IMG/VR virus record: IMGVR_UViG_3300005530_000422 | Span: 1 to 30,050 of that record | Reading direction: 5' to 3' (one strand) | From: a virus | DNA length: 30,050 bases | Part shown: positions 5,503 to 13,840 of the stretch, piece after piece | Numbering within the stretch: the stretch's first letter is position 1 | Layout of the letters: the number at the start of each line of letters is the position of its first letter | Translations under genes and position numbers: made by a program | Notes under the pieces: model-generated | Seen by the model: the letters and a program-made list of their open reading frames with translations, nothing else | Database searches by the model: none | Told to the model about the DNA's origin: nothing

Positions 5503-5902
5503 TAAGAAGAGAGATTTCGCCGCATTACAAAAACGCTGGTATCTGAAGCTTCAAAAGTCCGGCTTTAAAGACATTGAGCTTAACGCTGACCTAGAGCCAG
5601 TAAAGTCAACCATACGGTCTGACCATGCTTCTTTCGATTTTCTCCTGACTGAAGATACAGAATCAGACATCGAACTAAGTTCACTCTGGGAGTGTCCAAA
5701 GTTCAACTACTGGCATGAGTTCCTGTCCCATGCTTATGCATTACCACCAAACTACAAGTACAGAAGTCTTCTTATAGAGATAGGTGAATACGGCGGATAC
5801 ACAACAGCCATGCTGACTAAGCGTCACATTTCGCGCCAAACCATGAGAACAGTAGTTAGGGTGTTTCAGCAGAACTGGAAGGATGATGATGACGAATGTT
5901 AA
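5495..5902 (+). CDS. Hypothetical protein with possible C-terminal HTH
   Basis: This 135-aa protein starts inside the end of the nuclease gene (8-base overlap), indicating coupled translation. The N-terminus is basic (KKRDFAALQKRWYLKLQ). The middle is acidic (LLTEDTESDIELSS), followed by an aromatic stretch (FNYWHEFLSHAYALPPNYKY). The end, YTTAMLTKRHISRQTMRTVV, could be a helix-turn-helix, and the C-terminus is a run of Asp/Glu. No family is recognised. The possible HTH rests on pattern only. Confidence 0.6.
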   Translation: MTNKKRDFAALQKRWYLKLQKSGFKDIELNADLEPVKSTIRSDHASFDFLLTEDTESDIELSSLWECPKFNYWHEFLSHAYALPPNYKYRSLLIEIGEYGGYTTAMLTKRHISRQTMRTVVRVFQQNWKDDDDEC

Positions 5903-6351
5903 TAGTCCGCGATGCCCTTGAACAGGACCGTAACTTTATCCTGGACTCATTCCGTCACGAATATAGAGACTGTCCCTTTGTCGGGGAACTGCCATCTTCA
6001 GAGCTTACCAAGAAGATGGTTACTGTTCTTACCTCTAAAGGACCAGTCCCCTGGAATATCAAGATTCTCTGTGATGATGAGTTCCCAGATGAGATTTACG
6101 CCTATGTCATCTACTGCCTAGTTAATCCCCCTGTTGTCCCCTGGCTACACGTCAAAGGTATCTACAGGGGTCAGGGCTTTGGGAAACAGCTGCTTACCCA
6201 GCTAGTCCCCAAAGGTGTCATCCAGACACCGTTTCTAGTTCCAGGAGTGGCCCCAAAGTTCAAGACCTGGGGATACCAAGTTCATTTTCGCCCCTACCTT
6301 CCCGAAGTAATCACCCTAAATAACGGAGTCCTGATGCCTCACAATGCCTAA
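5896..6351 (+). CDS. GNAT-fold acetyltransferase-like protein
   Basis: This 151-aa protein has the layout of a short GCN5-related N-acetyltransferase. An N-terminal strand-helix (MLIVRDALEQDRNFILDSF) is followed by central strands (YAYVIYCLVN and PWLHVKGIY) and the acetyl-CoA pyrophosphate-binding loop RGQGFGKQLL (residues 91-100, the Q/R-x-x-G-x-G/A motif). A C-terminal strand pair follows. It overlaps the previous gene by 7 bases and the next by 8, so it belongs to the same translation-coupled chain, just before the terminase genes. The acetylated target is unknown. Phage GNATs can modify host proteins, but nothing here identifies a substrate. Confidence 0.7.
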   Translation: MLIVRDALEQDRNFILDSFRHEYRDCPFVGELPSSELTKKMVTVLTSKGPVPWNIKILCDDEFPDEIYAYVIYCLVNPPVVPWLHVKGIYRGQGFGKQLLTQLVPKGVIQTPFLVPGVAPKFKTWGYQVHFRPYLPEVITLNNGVLMPHNA

Positions 6352-6673
6352 GAAAACCTACGTAACTGTTCCACCCAACGAGATAGACGAAGCGTGCGCT
6401 AAAGAGATAATTGACTTTCGAACGAAGAAACACAAAGCCACGCCACTAAAAGGACAACCCAAAGCAATCGCTTCTATTACCTCGCGCGAGATAGGAGAGC
6501 TTCGAATACTAGCTAAGTACGCCCCACTGTCTGAAGAATCCCTAGCCAAACTCAACACCCTAGCCAAGATAGTTGGCGTTCTCGCTCAAGCCCAAGACAA
6601 ACTACACCCTGAAGACAACACTATTGACCCGGAGAAGCTTACTGATGAAGAGTTAGAAAAGCTTGCAAAGTAG
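6344..6673 (+). CDS. Possible small terminase subunit
   Basis: This 109-aa, charged and largely helical protein is encoded directly before the large terminase. It overlaps the GNAT-like gene by 8 bases. Residues 45-85 form two helices separated by a turn (TSREIGELRILAKYAPLS, then SLAKLNTLAKIVGVLAQA), and the C-terminus is acidic (DPEKLTDEELEKLAK). Small terminase subunits recognise the packaging site and are short helical proteins in this genomic position. The sequence itself has no diagnostic motif, so the call rests mainly on position and length. Confidence 0.45.
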   Translation: MPKKTYVTVPPNEIDEACAKEIIDFRTKKHKATPLKGQPKAIASITSREIGELRILAKYAPLSEESLAKLNTLAKIVGVLAQAQDKLHPEDNTIDPEKLTDEELEKLAK

Positions 6674-6683
6674 ATGATGGTAC

Positions 6684-8222
6684 TTGCCTAAACATAAACT
6701 AACCAAGACACAGGTAAACAAAGAACTCAAGAGACGCGACAAAGAGAAGAAAGCAGCCCTGTTCAAAGGGTTCAGCGTTGAAGCTCTGGCCGCTGGCCAT
6801 AAGAAGCAGCTGGCTTTCATTCTCGATGATTCGAAACACCAGATTCTGGTCTGCTCCCGTCGTGCGGGAAAGACCTGGGGTGACTGTGGAAAGCTGGCTT
6901 GGACTGCTATCAGCAAGCCCAAGACCAACAGTCTCTATATCGTATTAACCCATGGACAGGCGAAAGAGTCTGTCTGGGAAGGTATCTGGCTGAAGCTGTG
7001 TGACCAGTGGGGATTTCCCTGCCGTCACAATAAGTCCCAGATGCTCACCACGTTTGAAAACGGCTCAACCGTTAGATTCCGTGGAACCGACGATATCAAG
7101 ACTATCAAGACCTTCCTGGGTAATAAATATGCCCTTGTAATCATCGATGAAGGCCAGGACCAGGGAGATACCCTTCTAGAGCCATTGCTACTGGACATCC
7201 TGCCTCACGCACTAGCAGATGAGAACGGCTCTCTTGTCCTTACCGGAACCATTCCGGAAGTTGCTTACGGAATGTTTTATGACCTATTCACGCAAGAGAA
7301 CAGCTGGTCTAAGCACAACTGGGGACGCTTAGATAACCCTCACGTAGAGAATCAACTAGAAGCCCTAGAAGAGTATCTGAAGGCATATCCCTGGAAGACA
7401 CACGACTCCCCAGATATCCAGCGTAACTTCTACGGGAAGTTTGCCTATGACCCGCTGGCCCTGGTCTTCCAGTACCTACCTTCTCTGGCTGTGCCAGCTG
7501 CCCCCACTGGTGACCCGTGGGTCACTCAGCTCGCTTCAGCTCACTCCCTAGGCCTGAAATACTTCTCTGTGGGTATCGACCCAGGAACCAGGGATCGTTG
7601 CGCTATCACGGTCCTAGGCTGGTCTGATGACGTTGTCTATCAGGTCTACGAATGGGTAACGCCAAAGGATAATAAGTCCCAGCTCTCTGACATCAAAACT
7701 CAGCTCGACAAGATAGACAAGCTCTATCCAGTCAGCTGGCGCTACATGGACCAGGGTGGTTCACAGCTGGCTATTGATACGTTCGCCAACGATACCGGCA
7801 AGTACGTAGTTCACGCTGCAAAAAAGGTGGACATGGTTGGTCAAATCGACCGCATGAACAACCTTCTACAGCAGAACAGGTTACGTATCATCGTAGGCTC
7901 AGAGCTTGAATCAGACCTAATGACTACGCGATGGGACATTAAAGCTAAAGCCAAGGGTCAGAATAGATACTCTTCTCACAATCACCCTGACGTAGCTGAC
8001 TCTTGTCGTTACGCATTACAGGGCTTTTTCGAGACCTTCAAGCCAGAACCACAGAAGAAACTAACGCATCAGGAAGCGGACTTCCTCCATATGCAGACCA
8101 TGGCTAAGGCTGCACTGGAGCCACCACAGTCATACGGGACTGTTAATCCAGATGCATATTCATCGAATCAGTCAGATTACGACAGTTTCGAGCCTTATGG
8201 AGCCTCTTGGGATATCCCATAG
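6684..8222 (+). CDS. terL: Terminase large subunit
   Basis: This is the 512-aa motor that pumps DNA into the prohead and cuts it. The ATPase domain shows Walker A CSRRAGKT (residues 57-64), Walker B LVIIDE (151-156) and the coupling motif LTGTIPE (186-192). The RNase H-like nuclease domain shows acidic residues in VGIDPGT (D299), YMDQGG (D356) and HPDVADSCRYAL (D436/D439). Length and motif order are standard for podovirus-type terminases. The start is TTG at 6684, 10 bases after the previous stop. It docks on the portal protein encoded just downstream. All key residues appear intact. Confidence 0.95.
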   Translation: MPKHKLTKTQVNKELKRRDKEKKAALFKGFSVEALAAGHKKQLAFILDDSKHQILVCSRRAGKTWGDCGKLAWTAISKPKTNSLYIVLTHGQAKESVWEGIWLKLCDQWGFPCRHNKSQMLTTFENGSTVRFRGTDDIKTIKTFLGNKYALVIIDEGQDQGDTLLEPLLLDILPHALADENGSLVLTGTIPEVAYGMFYDLFTQENSWSKHNWGRLDNPHVENQLEALEEYLKAYPWKTHDSPDIQRNFYGKFAYDPLALVFQYLPSLAVPAAPTGDPWVTQLASAHSLGLKYFSVGIDPGTRDRCAITVLGWSDDVVYQVYEWVTPKDNKSQLSDIKTQLDKIDKLYPVSWRYMDQGGSQLAIDTFANDTGKYVVHAAKKVDMVGQIDRMNNLLQQNRLRIIVGSELESDLMTTRWDIKAKAKGQNRYSSHNHPDVADSCRYALQGFFETFKPEPQKKLTHQEADFLHMQTMAKAALEPPQSYGTVNPDAYSSNQSDYDSFEPYGASWDIP

Positions 8223-8243
8223 GCAACCATCGGCGCGAGGTAT

Positions 8244-8510
8244 GTGAGCACTCCACTAAGCTTAAAGACCTTCAAAGCTTTTCTAAAAGCAATGAAGGCA
8301 GAAGGTGTGATTTACCTTAAGACCAGTGATTTCGAGGTAAGTCTTTCTCCATACATTCAGGAACTTGACCAGGCACCAGCTATTAATACAGCTGGCGTTC
8401 CAGTCCCCAGGGCGAAGCCAAAGCAGGACTTGTTAGACGTAGTCCTGTCCGGCCGACGCATTGAAGAGATAGACGGGGAACTCTTTGATCCAGCTGGGAG
8501 CGATAGCTAA
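8244..8510 (+). CDS. Hypothetical protein between terminase and portal
   Basis: This 88-aa protein starts with GTG at 8244, with GAGG about 5 nt upstream. It ends at the A that begins the portal ATG, so the two are translationally coupled. It contains a basic helical N-terminus (LSLKTFKAFLKAMKAEG), a short strand (IYLKTSDFEVSLS), a Pro/Ala linker and an acidic end (EEIDGELFDPAGS). No family is recognised. Genes in this slot are often packaging or head-completion accessories, but the sequence itself does not show that. Confidence 0.6.
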   Translation: MSTPLSLKTFKAFLKAMKAEGVIYLKTSDFEVSLSPYIQELDQAPAINTAGVPVPRAKPKQDLLDVVLSGRRIEEIDGELFDPAGSDS

Positions 8511-10432
8511 TGGCTTCCAGTCGTTACCTGAAGTCCAAGGGGAAAGCTGTTCAGTCAGTATCCCATCGCTGGTTCTCTGAAGAAACATCAGCTGGTGCCG
8601 CATCGGCCCTAATGGCCGCCGCTACTTCCCTAGAGCTGTGGTCTTACCAGCGTCGGGAAATGTCCCTTCTGTGTACCCGCTACATGACCCAGAGAGACCT
8701 ACCAGCTACTTACGGTTTCGCTATGTCTCAGCGCGCTTCCAACGCCGCCATGACGTTCAGAAACGCAGTATTCGCCCCTCCTGTGTTCAACGTCATCGCA
8801 ACAGCAGCAGACGTACTATCAGCGCGCATCTGGAAAAACCGCCCATTCATAACCATCACACCTAACGATGGTGACTTTAAAGCCAGGAACGCAGCCAAAG
8901 ACCTTGGAGCCTATGTAGACGGCCTATTCGATAAACTAGGCTTCTGGAACATTCTGGAGACCGTTGGCATTGATTGCATGACCACAGGAACCGGGATTGT
9001 AAAAATCTCAGAGGGCCTGGACGGAGAGATTAAGTTAACCAGGGTACTTGACTCAGAGATACTGATTAACGAGGTAGACGCTGCATATGGCGATCCCCGT
9101 TCTTTAATTCAGCGCGTTTTCTTAAACAGAGAAGACCTTGCTTCAGCCTACAAAGATGACCCTGAAGCAGTAGCAGCTATCAACAGCGCCGCCTGTGTAT
9201 TCGATGGCTATTCCTATTCAGGCTCAGACTCCAACAACACTGACATTATTCCACTGGTAGAGGGCTGGAAGCTCCCACTTTCTGACGGAACCAAAGGCCG
9301 TCACATGCTGGTAGTCGGTAACCATGCTCTCCTAGATGAGAAATGGACTGACAAGGAATTCCCCTTTGCCGTCATCCGCTTCAAGCAACTCAGCTTCAGC
9401 TGGTTCGGCCAGGGAATGGCAGAGCAGCTCCTACCAATCCAGCGCGATATTAACCGCCTGACAGCGACTATCCAGGAGTCACAGAAGCGTGTTGCGTGGC
9501 CCCGAGTGCTTATCCCCTCCACAGCTCAGGTAAACCCCAACTCTCTCTATGGCCCTGGAATCGTCTCCTACCATGGCCAGCAGCCCCCTAGTTTCGTCGC
9601 CCCAGTAGCTAACAGCCCTGAACTCTACGTCTACCTAGAGACCCTGATTCAGCGTGGCTTTCGTCGCGCGGGCATATCTGAACCAGCAGCAGCAGGAGCT
9701 AAACCAGCTGGCTTGAACTCAGGGAAAGCCCTGGAGACCTGGAACCAGATTGATGACGCACGACACATAGACCTAGGTCAGCGCTTAGAAGACTTTGTCA
9801 CCTGTGTAGCAGTCAAGGCTATTGAACTCGCTTCCAAGCTCAAGCCCTCAGTAACCACACCAGGCAGTAGACGCCAACAGATTGACTGGGATGAAGCCCG
9901 TTTCATCACCAACAAATTCGCCATTAAAGCATTTCCAATTTCCCGGTTATCTCAGACTGAAGCAGCACGCCAACAGCAGATAGACACCTGGTATGCCAAT
10001 GGGGTTATCACCAAAGAGCAACAGCTACGTCTACAGCAAGTACCAGATACACAAGGCTTCGTAGACCTAATAACTGCTTCAGCTAACGACATTCAGCAGA
10101 CCCTAGACGAGATAGTTCAACAGCAGAAGTACAACCCTCCTGATACCGCTCAGGACCTGAAATCAGCCCTGGAAGCAGTCCAGTCCCGATACCTCCAGGA
10201 GAAGACGAACAAGTCCCCTCGGAAGGTTCTGACACTGCTTCTCCAGTGGGAACAGGCTGTCAAAGACCTGATTTCCGATGCTTCAGCCCCAGCCAATGAC
10301 AACGGGGCTCCAGCTCAATCCCCAGCTGGTTCCGTGGGCCTTCAGGCCCCAGCGACTCCCCCAGGTGGACCAGCTCCACCCCCAGCACAGGTAGCCCCAG
10401 GGCAAGCCCCACCAGCAGCCCTGGCAGCCTAA
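8510..10432 (+). CDS. Portal protein (head-tail connector)
   Basis: The 640-aa product should form the twelve-fold ring at the capsid vertex through which DNA enters and leaves. It has the podovirus portal features: an N-terminal RYMTQRDLPATYGF region, a clip/stem segment FKQLSFSWFGQGMAEQLLPI (about residues 291-310), then QRDINRLTATIQESQKR, a long helix next to the tunnel. A C-terminal helical barrel-like part (about 500-580) is rich in Gln. The last 50 residues are low-complexity Pro/Ala and probably disordered. Length suits T7/P22-type portals. It follows the terminase and precedes the scaffold and capsid genes, the standard order. Confidence 0.88.
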   Translation: MASSRYLKSKGKAVQSVSHRWFSEETSAGAASALMAAATSLELWSYQRREMSLLCTRYMTQRDLPATYGFAMSQRASNAAMTFRNAVFAPPVFNVIATAADVLSARIWKNRPFITITPNDGDFKARNAAKDLGAYVDGLFDKLGFWNILETVGIDCMTTGTGIVKISEGLDGEIKLTRVLDSEILINEVDAAYGDPRSLIQRVFLNREDLASAYKDDPEAVAAINSAACVFDGYSYSGSDSNNTDIIPLVEGWKLPLSDGTKGRHMLVVGNHALLDEKWTDKEFPFAVIRFKQLSFSWFGQGMAEQLLPIQRDINRLTATIQESQKRVAWPRVLIPSTAQVNPNSLYGPGIVSYHGQQPPSFVAPVANSPELYVYLETLIQRGFRRAGISEPAAAGAKPAGLNSGKALETWNQIDDARHIDLGQRLEDFVTCVAVKAIELASKLKPSVTTPGSRRQQIDWDEARFITNKFAIKAFPISRLSQTEAARQQQIDTWYANGVITKEQQLRLQQVPDTQGFVDLITASANDIQQTLDEIVQQQKYNPPDTAQDLKSALEAVQSRYLQEKTNKSPRKVLTLLLQWEQAVKDLISDASAPANDNGAPAQSPAGSVGLQAPATPPGGPAPPPAQVAPGQAPPAALAA

Positions 10433-10481
10433 TCCCCTTCTCTCTTTAAAACGCCCACCTTCTTAATCCCTAAAGGAGCAT

Positions 10482-11504
10482 ATGTCAGACCAACTACCAC
10501 AGTCAGTATCTAGTGCAGTTATATCAGCAGACGCCAAATCAGCAGCAATGGCAGCAGCTGAATCAGGTGATTCGGGAGCCACTTCAACAGCTGAGCACCC
10601 AGAAACCCTAGTTTCGTCAGCTGGCACTGGTACCGAAACGGAAACTATAACAGCTCAGGATTCCCCAGAATCCCATAACCAACCAGCTGGTCCTAAGCAT
10701 TCTCCAGAAGCCCTAAAAGAGATAACCCGTCTCTCAAAAGCGCGCAGAGAAGCAGAGAAAAAAGCCCGAGACCTTGAAGCCAAAGCCAAAGAGCTTGAAA
10801 CCAAACTAGGTAACCCTGATGAATTAACTCAGAGAGCCAGTGAACTAGTACGCATCAAAGAAGAGATTGCACGCAACCCAGGCAAGGTATTTGAAATGCT
10901 TGGAGTGGACTTCAATACAGCTATCTCCAGCTACCTCACACCAGAGTCAGTAGACCCCAAGGTCCAAGCTCTAAATGAGAAGGTTGAAGCCCTTAATAAG
11001 CGCCTAGAAGCTGAAGACAAAGCCAAAGCAGAAGCAGCAGAACAATCGCGCCAAGAATCTCTAAATTCCCAAACTAATCAAACCCTTAAGGTAATTCAGG
11101 GAATCATCTCAAAAGATACTAATCGTTGGGAGCTTTGTTCCAAAGAACCATCTTCAGCAGAACTAGCATTCAAAGCAGCTCACCTAGCTGTATCCAAACT
11201 GGGACGTCCAGTCACAGAAGCTGAAGCCCAAGACCTAGTGTCCCAAGCCCTAGATGCAATCGAATCAGACCTAGAGTCACTAGGTAAGAAATACCAGAAG
11301 TCTCAACCAACGGCGCGAATTATGAACCCAGAAGGTTCTAGTAAATATCTCCCCCAGAAGCCAAGAGACAACAGGCCAAGAACAATAGATTCCTCTTTAC
11401 CCCATTCAAACTCGTCCGGAACTACTACTGTAAAGACTGGTCCCCTTACTAGAGAAGAAGCAAAAGCAAGAGCTTTAGAGTTACTTAATCGGCATTCAGC
11501 ATAA
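10482..11504 (+). CDS. Capsid scaffolding protein
   Basis: This 340-aa, acidic, low-hydrophobicity protein lies between portal and major capsid genes, where podoviruses encode the scaffold. Residues 1-65 are Ser/Thr/Ala-rich and disordered. A long coiled coil follows at about 75-115 (LSKARREAEKKARDLEAKAK), with a second helical part around 155-200. The basic, helical C-terminus (REEAKARALELLNRHSA) resembles the coat-binding end of known scaffolds. A good SD, AAAGGAG, precedes the ATG. It should direct prohead assembly and then leave. The call rests on position and composition, not on a diagnostic motif. Confidence 0.78.
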   Translation: MSDQLPQSVSSAVISADAKSAAMAAAESGDSGATSTAEHPETLVSSAGTGTETETITAQDSPESHNQPAGPKHSPEALKEITRLSKARREAEKKARDLEAKAKELETKLGNPDELTQRASELVRIKEEIARNPGKVFEMLGVDFNTAISSYLTPESVDPKVQALNEKVEALNKRLEAEDKAKAEAAEQSRQESLNSQTNQTLKVIQGIISKDTNRWELCSKEPSSAELAFKAAHLAVSKLGRPVTEAEAQDLVSQALDAIESDLESLGKKYQKSQPTARIMNPEGSSKYLPQKPRDNRPRTIDSSLPHSNSSGTTTVKTGPLTREEAKARALELLNRHSA

Positions 11505-11572
11505 CAGCAGAACCCCAGTTAACTCCCTTCATAACCCCTAACAAGGATAAGACAACAGCAAAGACAGTGAGT

Positions 11573-11591
11573 GGTTCCTCTCAAAGGAACC
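11573..11591 (+). promoter_or_regulatory. Hairpin enclosing the major capsid gene SD
   Basis: GGTTCCT (11573-11579) and AGGAACC (11585-11591) are perfect complements around loop CTCAA. The SD AAAGGA (11583-11588) of the capsid gene lies mostly in the 3' arm, and the ATG (11595) begins three bases after the stem. In RNA this could limit initiation or act as a 5' stabilising structure. Confidence 0.55.
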
Positions 11592-11594
11592 CAA

Positions 11595-12824
11595 ATGGCC
11601 TTTTCAAGTTCAGTAGATGCAGCCCTAAGACAATTTAATAGTGATATTTATGAAGATGCAGCTTTCCGTAAGCACGTGCTCATGGGCATTATGCCCAAAA
11701 AGGCAGTTTACGGTAATGCATTCAAACAACCCCTAGCTACTAGCTACACAGCAGGTATCGGCGGAACCTTCTCAAACGCTCAGTCCAACCAAACTGACGT
11801 TGGTCGTGTTGCCTACCTAGTTAGCCCATTCTTCACCTATGCAGTTGAAGACGTCGCTAACACAGACATTGCAGTATCAGAGAACAAAGCTGGCGCAGTT
11901 GTAGACCTATTAACAGATGCCATTGAGAAATCAATGCGCGCCTGTGGTGACCAGCTGGAGATGTCTCTATTCGGAGACGGCTCAGGCACCATCGGTACTA
12001 TCAGCTCCAATACCAACCCCTCTGGTACCACATATGTATTAACCCTAACCACTCCCTCTGATGCATTACGCTTCGGCCTAAACCAAGTATTAGTTTCAAA
12101 AGCCACAGCATTTGCAGGTTCATTAGATACCGGAACAGCTCTTGTAACCGCCACTGACCTAATCAATGGCACCGTAACCGTAACAGCTCAGTCAAGCTGG
12201 ACTCCTACAAACGGCCACGTTCTAGGCGTTCAGGGAACAATGCTGGCATCAACCAGTATCGTTACCTTCCCAGGCTTAACCAGCTGGATTACCAATGACT
12301 CTGGTGCGTTATCAGCTTCATTCTTCGGCGTTACCCGCTCAACAGCAGGTAATCAACAGGAAGTAGCAGGTTGGGTACTAGACGGTACTTCACTCAACAT
12401 CCAACAGGCTATCAATCAATTAGCTCAGCAGATTGGCGTTTTCTCAGGCGCAGAACCTGACAAAGTCATCATGAGCTATGCGAACTACGCCAAGTTACTA
12501 ACCATCCTTGACAACAAAGCCCGCAATATTCAGACAAAGGGCGCTGGTATCACTGTTTATTACGATAGCGTCGAAATCTTCGGCCCAGCAGGCAAGTTAG
12601 AAGTAATCCCCAGCTCTTTCTGTCCCTCTGACAAGGTATTCATCCTTGACAGTAAGACATGGCAGCTAGGTTCACCAAACAACAAGCCAATCAGAAACGC
12701 CGACCCAGACCGTCCCTATGTGGCCCTATCAAGCAAGGATGCCCTGGAAGTCCGAATGATTTCTCAGTGCTACGTGACCTGTTCATTCCCAGGCGCAAAC
12801 GGCTACATCACAGTAACCCCATAA
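11595..12824 (+). CDS. Major capsid protein
   Basis: The product is 409 aa from ATG at 11595, chosen over the in-frame GTG at 11571 because AAAGGA lies at the right distance. Features fit an HK97-fold coat protein of the podovirus class: an N-terminal arm (SSSVDAALRQFNSDIYEDAA), an EDVANTDIAVSEN segment preceding a long spine-like helix (VVDLLTDAIEKSMRACGDQ), and an inserted Thr-rich beta region (about 130-220). A C-terminal part with FSGAEPDKVIMSYANYAKLL and late strands follows. It comes after the scaffold and should be the most abundant virion protein. No protease or delta domain is seen. Confidence 0.85.
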   Translation: MAFSSSVDAALRQFNSDIYEDAAFRKHVLMGIMPKKAVYGNAFKQPLATSYTAGIGGTFSNAQSNQTDVGRVAYLVSPFFTYAVEDVANTDIAVSENKAGAVVDLLTDAIEKSMRACGDQLEMSLFGDGSGTIGTISSNTNPSGTTYVLTLTTPSDALRFGLNQVLVSKATAFAGSLDTGTALVTATDLINGTVTVTAQSSWTPTNGHVLGVQGTMLASTSIVTFPGLTSWITNDSGALSASFFGVTRSTAGNQQEVAGWVLDGTSLNIQQAINQLAQQIGVFSGAEPDKVIMSYANYAKLLTILDNKARNIQTKGAGITVYYDSVEIFGPAGKLEVIPSSFCPSDKVFILDSKTWQLGSPNNKPIRNADPDRPYVALSSKDALEVRMISQCYVTCSFPGANGYITVTP

Positions 12825-12837
12825 AGGATTAATCAAC

Positions 12838-13227
12838 ATGGCTAATCCATTCCTCTTTACCCCATGGGGCGAGCATAACGACGGCATCACCAATATGGAC
12901 CTAGTGTTTACTTCTGGTGCATCTGGCGCGGTACCCACAACCCTAACCCGGTCTAACGGTATCAAGTCAGTCACAAAGAACGGCACAGGTACATATGACG
13001 TCGTCCTGAGAGCCCCCTATACCTTATCCATGGGTTTCAGTGGCTCTATCAAGCAAGCCAGCTATTCAACTGGTGCCGCTTCTGTCATCAACGTAACAGC
13101 TGACACCATTGCTACTGACGGGAAGTTCACTTTCGTCACTGGCAAAGGCACAGATGCCAGCGCTGTAGACATGAGTGCAGGAGATGTACTTCACCTTACT
13201 ATCCGCCTACAGGGAGTTAAGCCCTAA
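12838..13227 (+). CDS. Beta-rich head-associated protein, possible capsid decoration
   Basis: This 129-aa protein follows the capsid gene by 13 bases with SD AAAGGA. It is composed almost wholly of short beta strands: GTYDVVLRAPYTLSMGF, ASVINVTADTIA, KFTFVTG, DVLHLTIRLQG. Strand-rich composition and position directly after the coat gene suggest a virion surface or decoration protein. No specific family is recognised. A strong stem-loop follows its stop codon. Confidence 0.65.
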   Translation: MANPFLFTPWGEHNDGITNMDLVFTSGASGAVPTTLTRSNGIKSVTKNGTGTYDVVLRAPYTLSMGFSGSIKQASYSTGAASVINVTADTIATDGKFTFVTGKGTDASAVDMSAGDVLHLTIRLQGVKP

Positions 13228-13241
13228 TAGCCCATTGACTA

Positions 13242-13273
13242 CAGGATTGGCTACAACCAACTAGCCAGTCCTG
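13242..13273 (+). repeat. Twelve-bp stem-loop after the decoration-like gene
   Basis: CAGGATTGGCTA (13242-13253) pairs with TAGCCAGTCCTG (13262-13273) through 12 positions with one G-T pair, around loop CAACCAAC. It starts 14 bases after the stop codon at 13227. No run of T follows, so it is more likely an mRNA-stabilising or processing structure, or a partial terminator, than an efficient intrinsic terminator. Confidence 0.6.
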
Positions 13274-13376
13274 ATTAGTTTCAACTACTTACCCGTCTAC
13301 TCTGACGGATAACAAATCCTCCAGCTCTTTCCAGGCTCCCCCAAGAGCCCAGTTCGGTCCCCTCTTAGAAAGACCC

Positions 13377-13610
13377 ATGAAGCATCCCTCCCCCGAAGCA
13401 ATTGCAGTGCGTATCAAGCTGAAGCCCAAAAAGGCTCCGCTGTTTGATGCTCCTGAAGACGATGAAGACGAAATGCCAGAAGACACCCAGTCTGATGAAG
13501 ACATGGAGTCCGAGGGTGACATGGGCCAGATGGTTCTAGACGCAATGGCTCATAGAGACCCAGAAGCACTAGAAGAAGCTATTCGCAAGATAGTTGAATC
13601 CTGCAAGTAA
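13377..13610 (+). CDS. Small acidic protein
   Basis: This 77-aa product has a basic, beta-like N-terminus (AIAVRIKLKPKKAPLF), then a strongly acidic stretch (PEDDEDEMPEDTQSDEDMES) and a C-terminal helix (DAMAHRDPEALEEAIRKIVE). It lies alone in a 600-base interval between head and tail blocks, upstream of a terminator. No family is recognised. Acidic proteins in this place may be internal head or assembly factors, but that is a guess. No good SD is seen. Confidence 0.55.
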   Translation: MKHPSPEAIAVRIKLKPKKAPLFDAPEDDEDEMPEDTQSDEDMESEGDMGQMVLDAMAHRDPEALEEAIRKIVESCK

Positions 13611-13711
13611 CGCTCCCGCTACACCGTCCGTTCTCGCGTTGCTCGAAACCATTCCTCCCGACAAGGAAACCCGCACAGTTACGAATCTCTACAACAGCCA
13701 GTAACTATACC

Positions 13712-13750
13712 AGCCCCGTCCGCCTTTCCCGGTTGGCGGGGCTTTTTCTT
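13712..13750 (+). terminator. Intrinsic terminator between head and tail genes
   Basis: AGCCCCG (13712-13718) pairs with CGGGGCT (13737-13743), followed by TTTTCTTT. An internal alternative, CCGCC with GGCGG, is also available. The GC-rich stem and T-rich tail fit a rho-independent terminator closing the head operon. The remaining 90 bases up to the next gene show no clear sigma70 promoter. Confidence 0.8.
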
Positions 13751-13840
13751 TCTAACGCTTCCAGATGCTCTCAGTTGAACGAAATCGCCGGCAAGCCCTT
13801 ACCCCTTAAGACACTCGGAATCTCTCAATAGAACGGCAGC

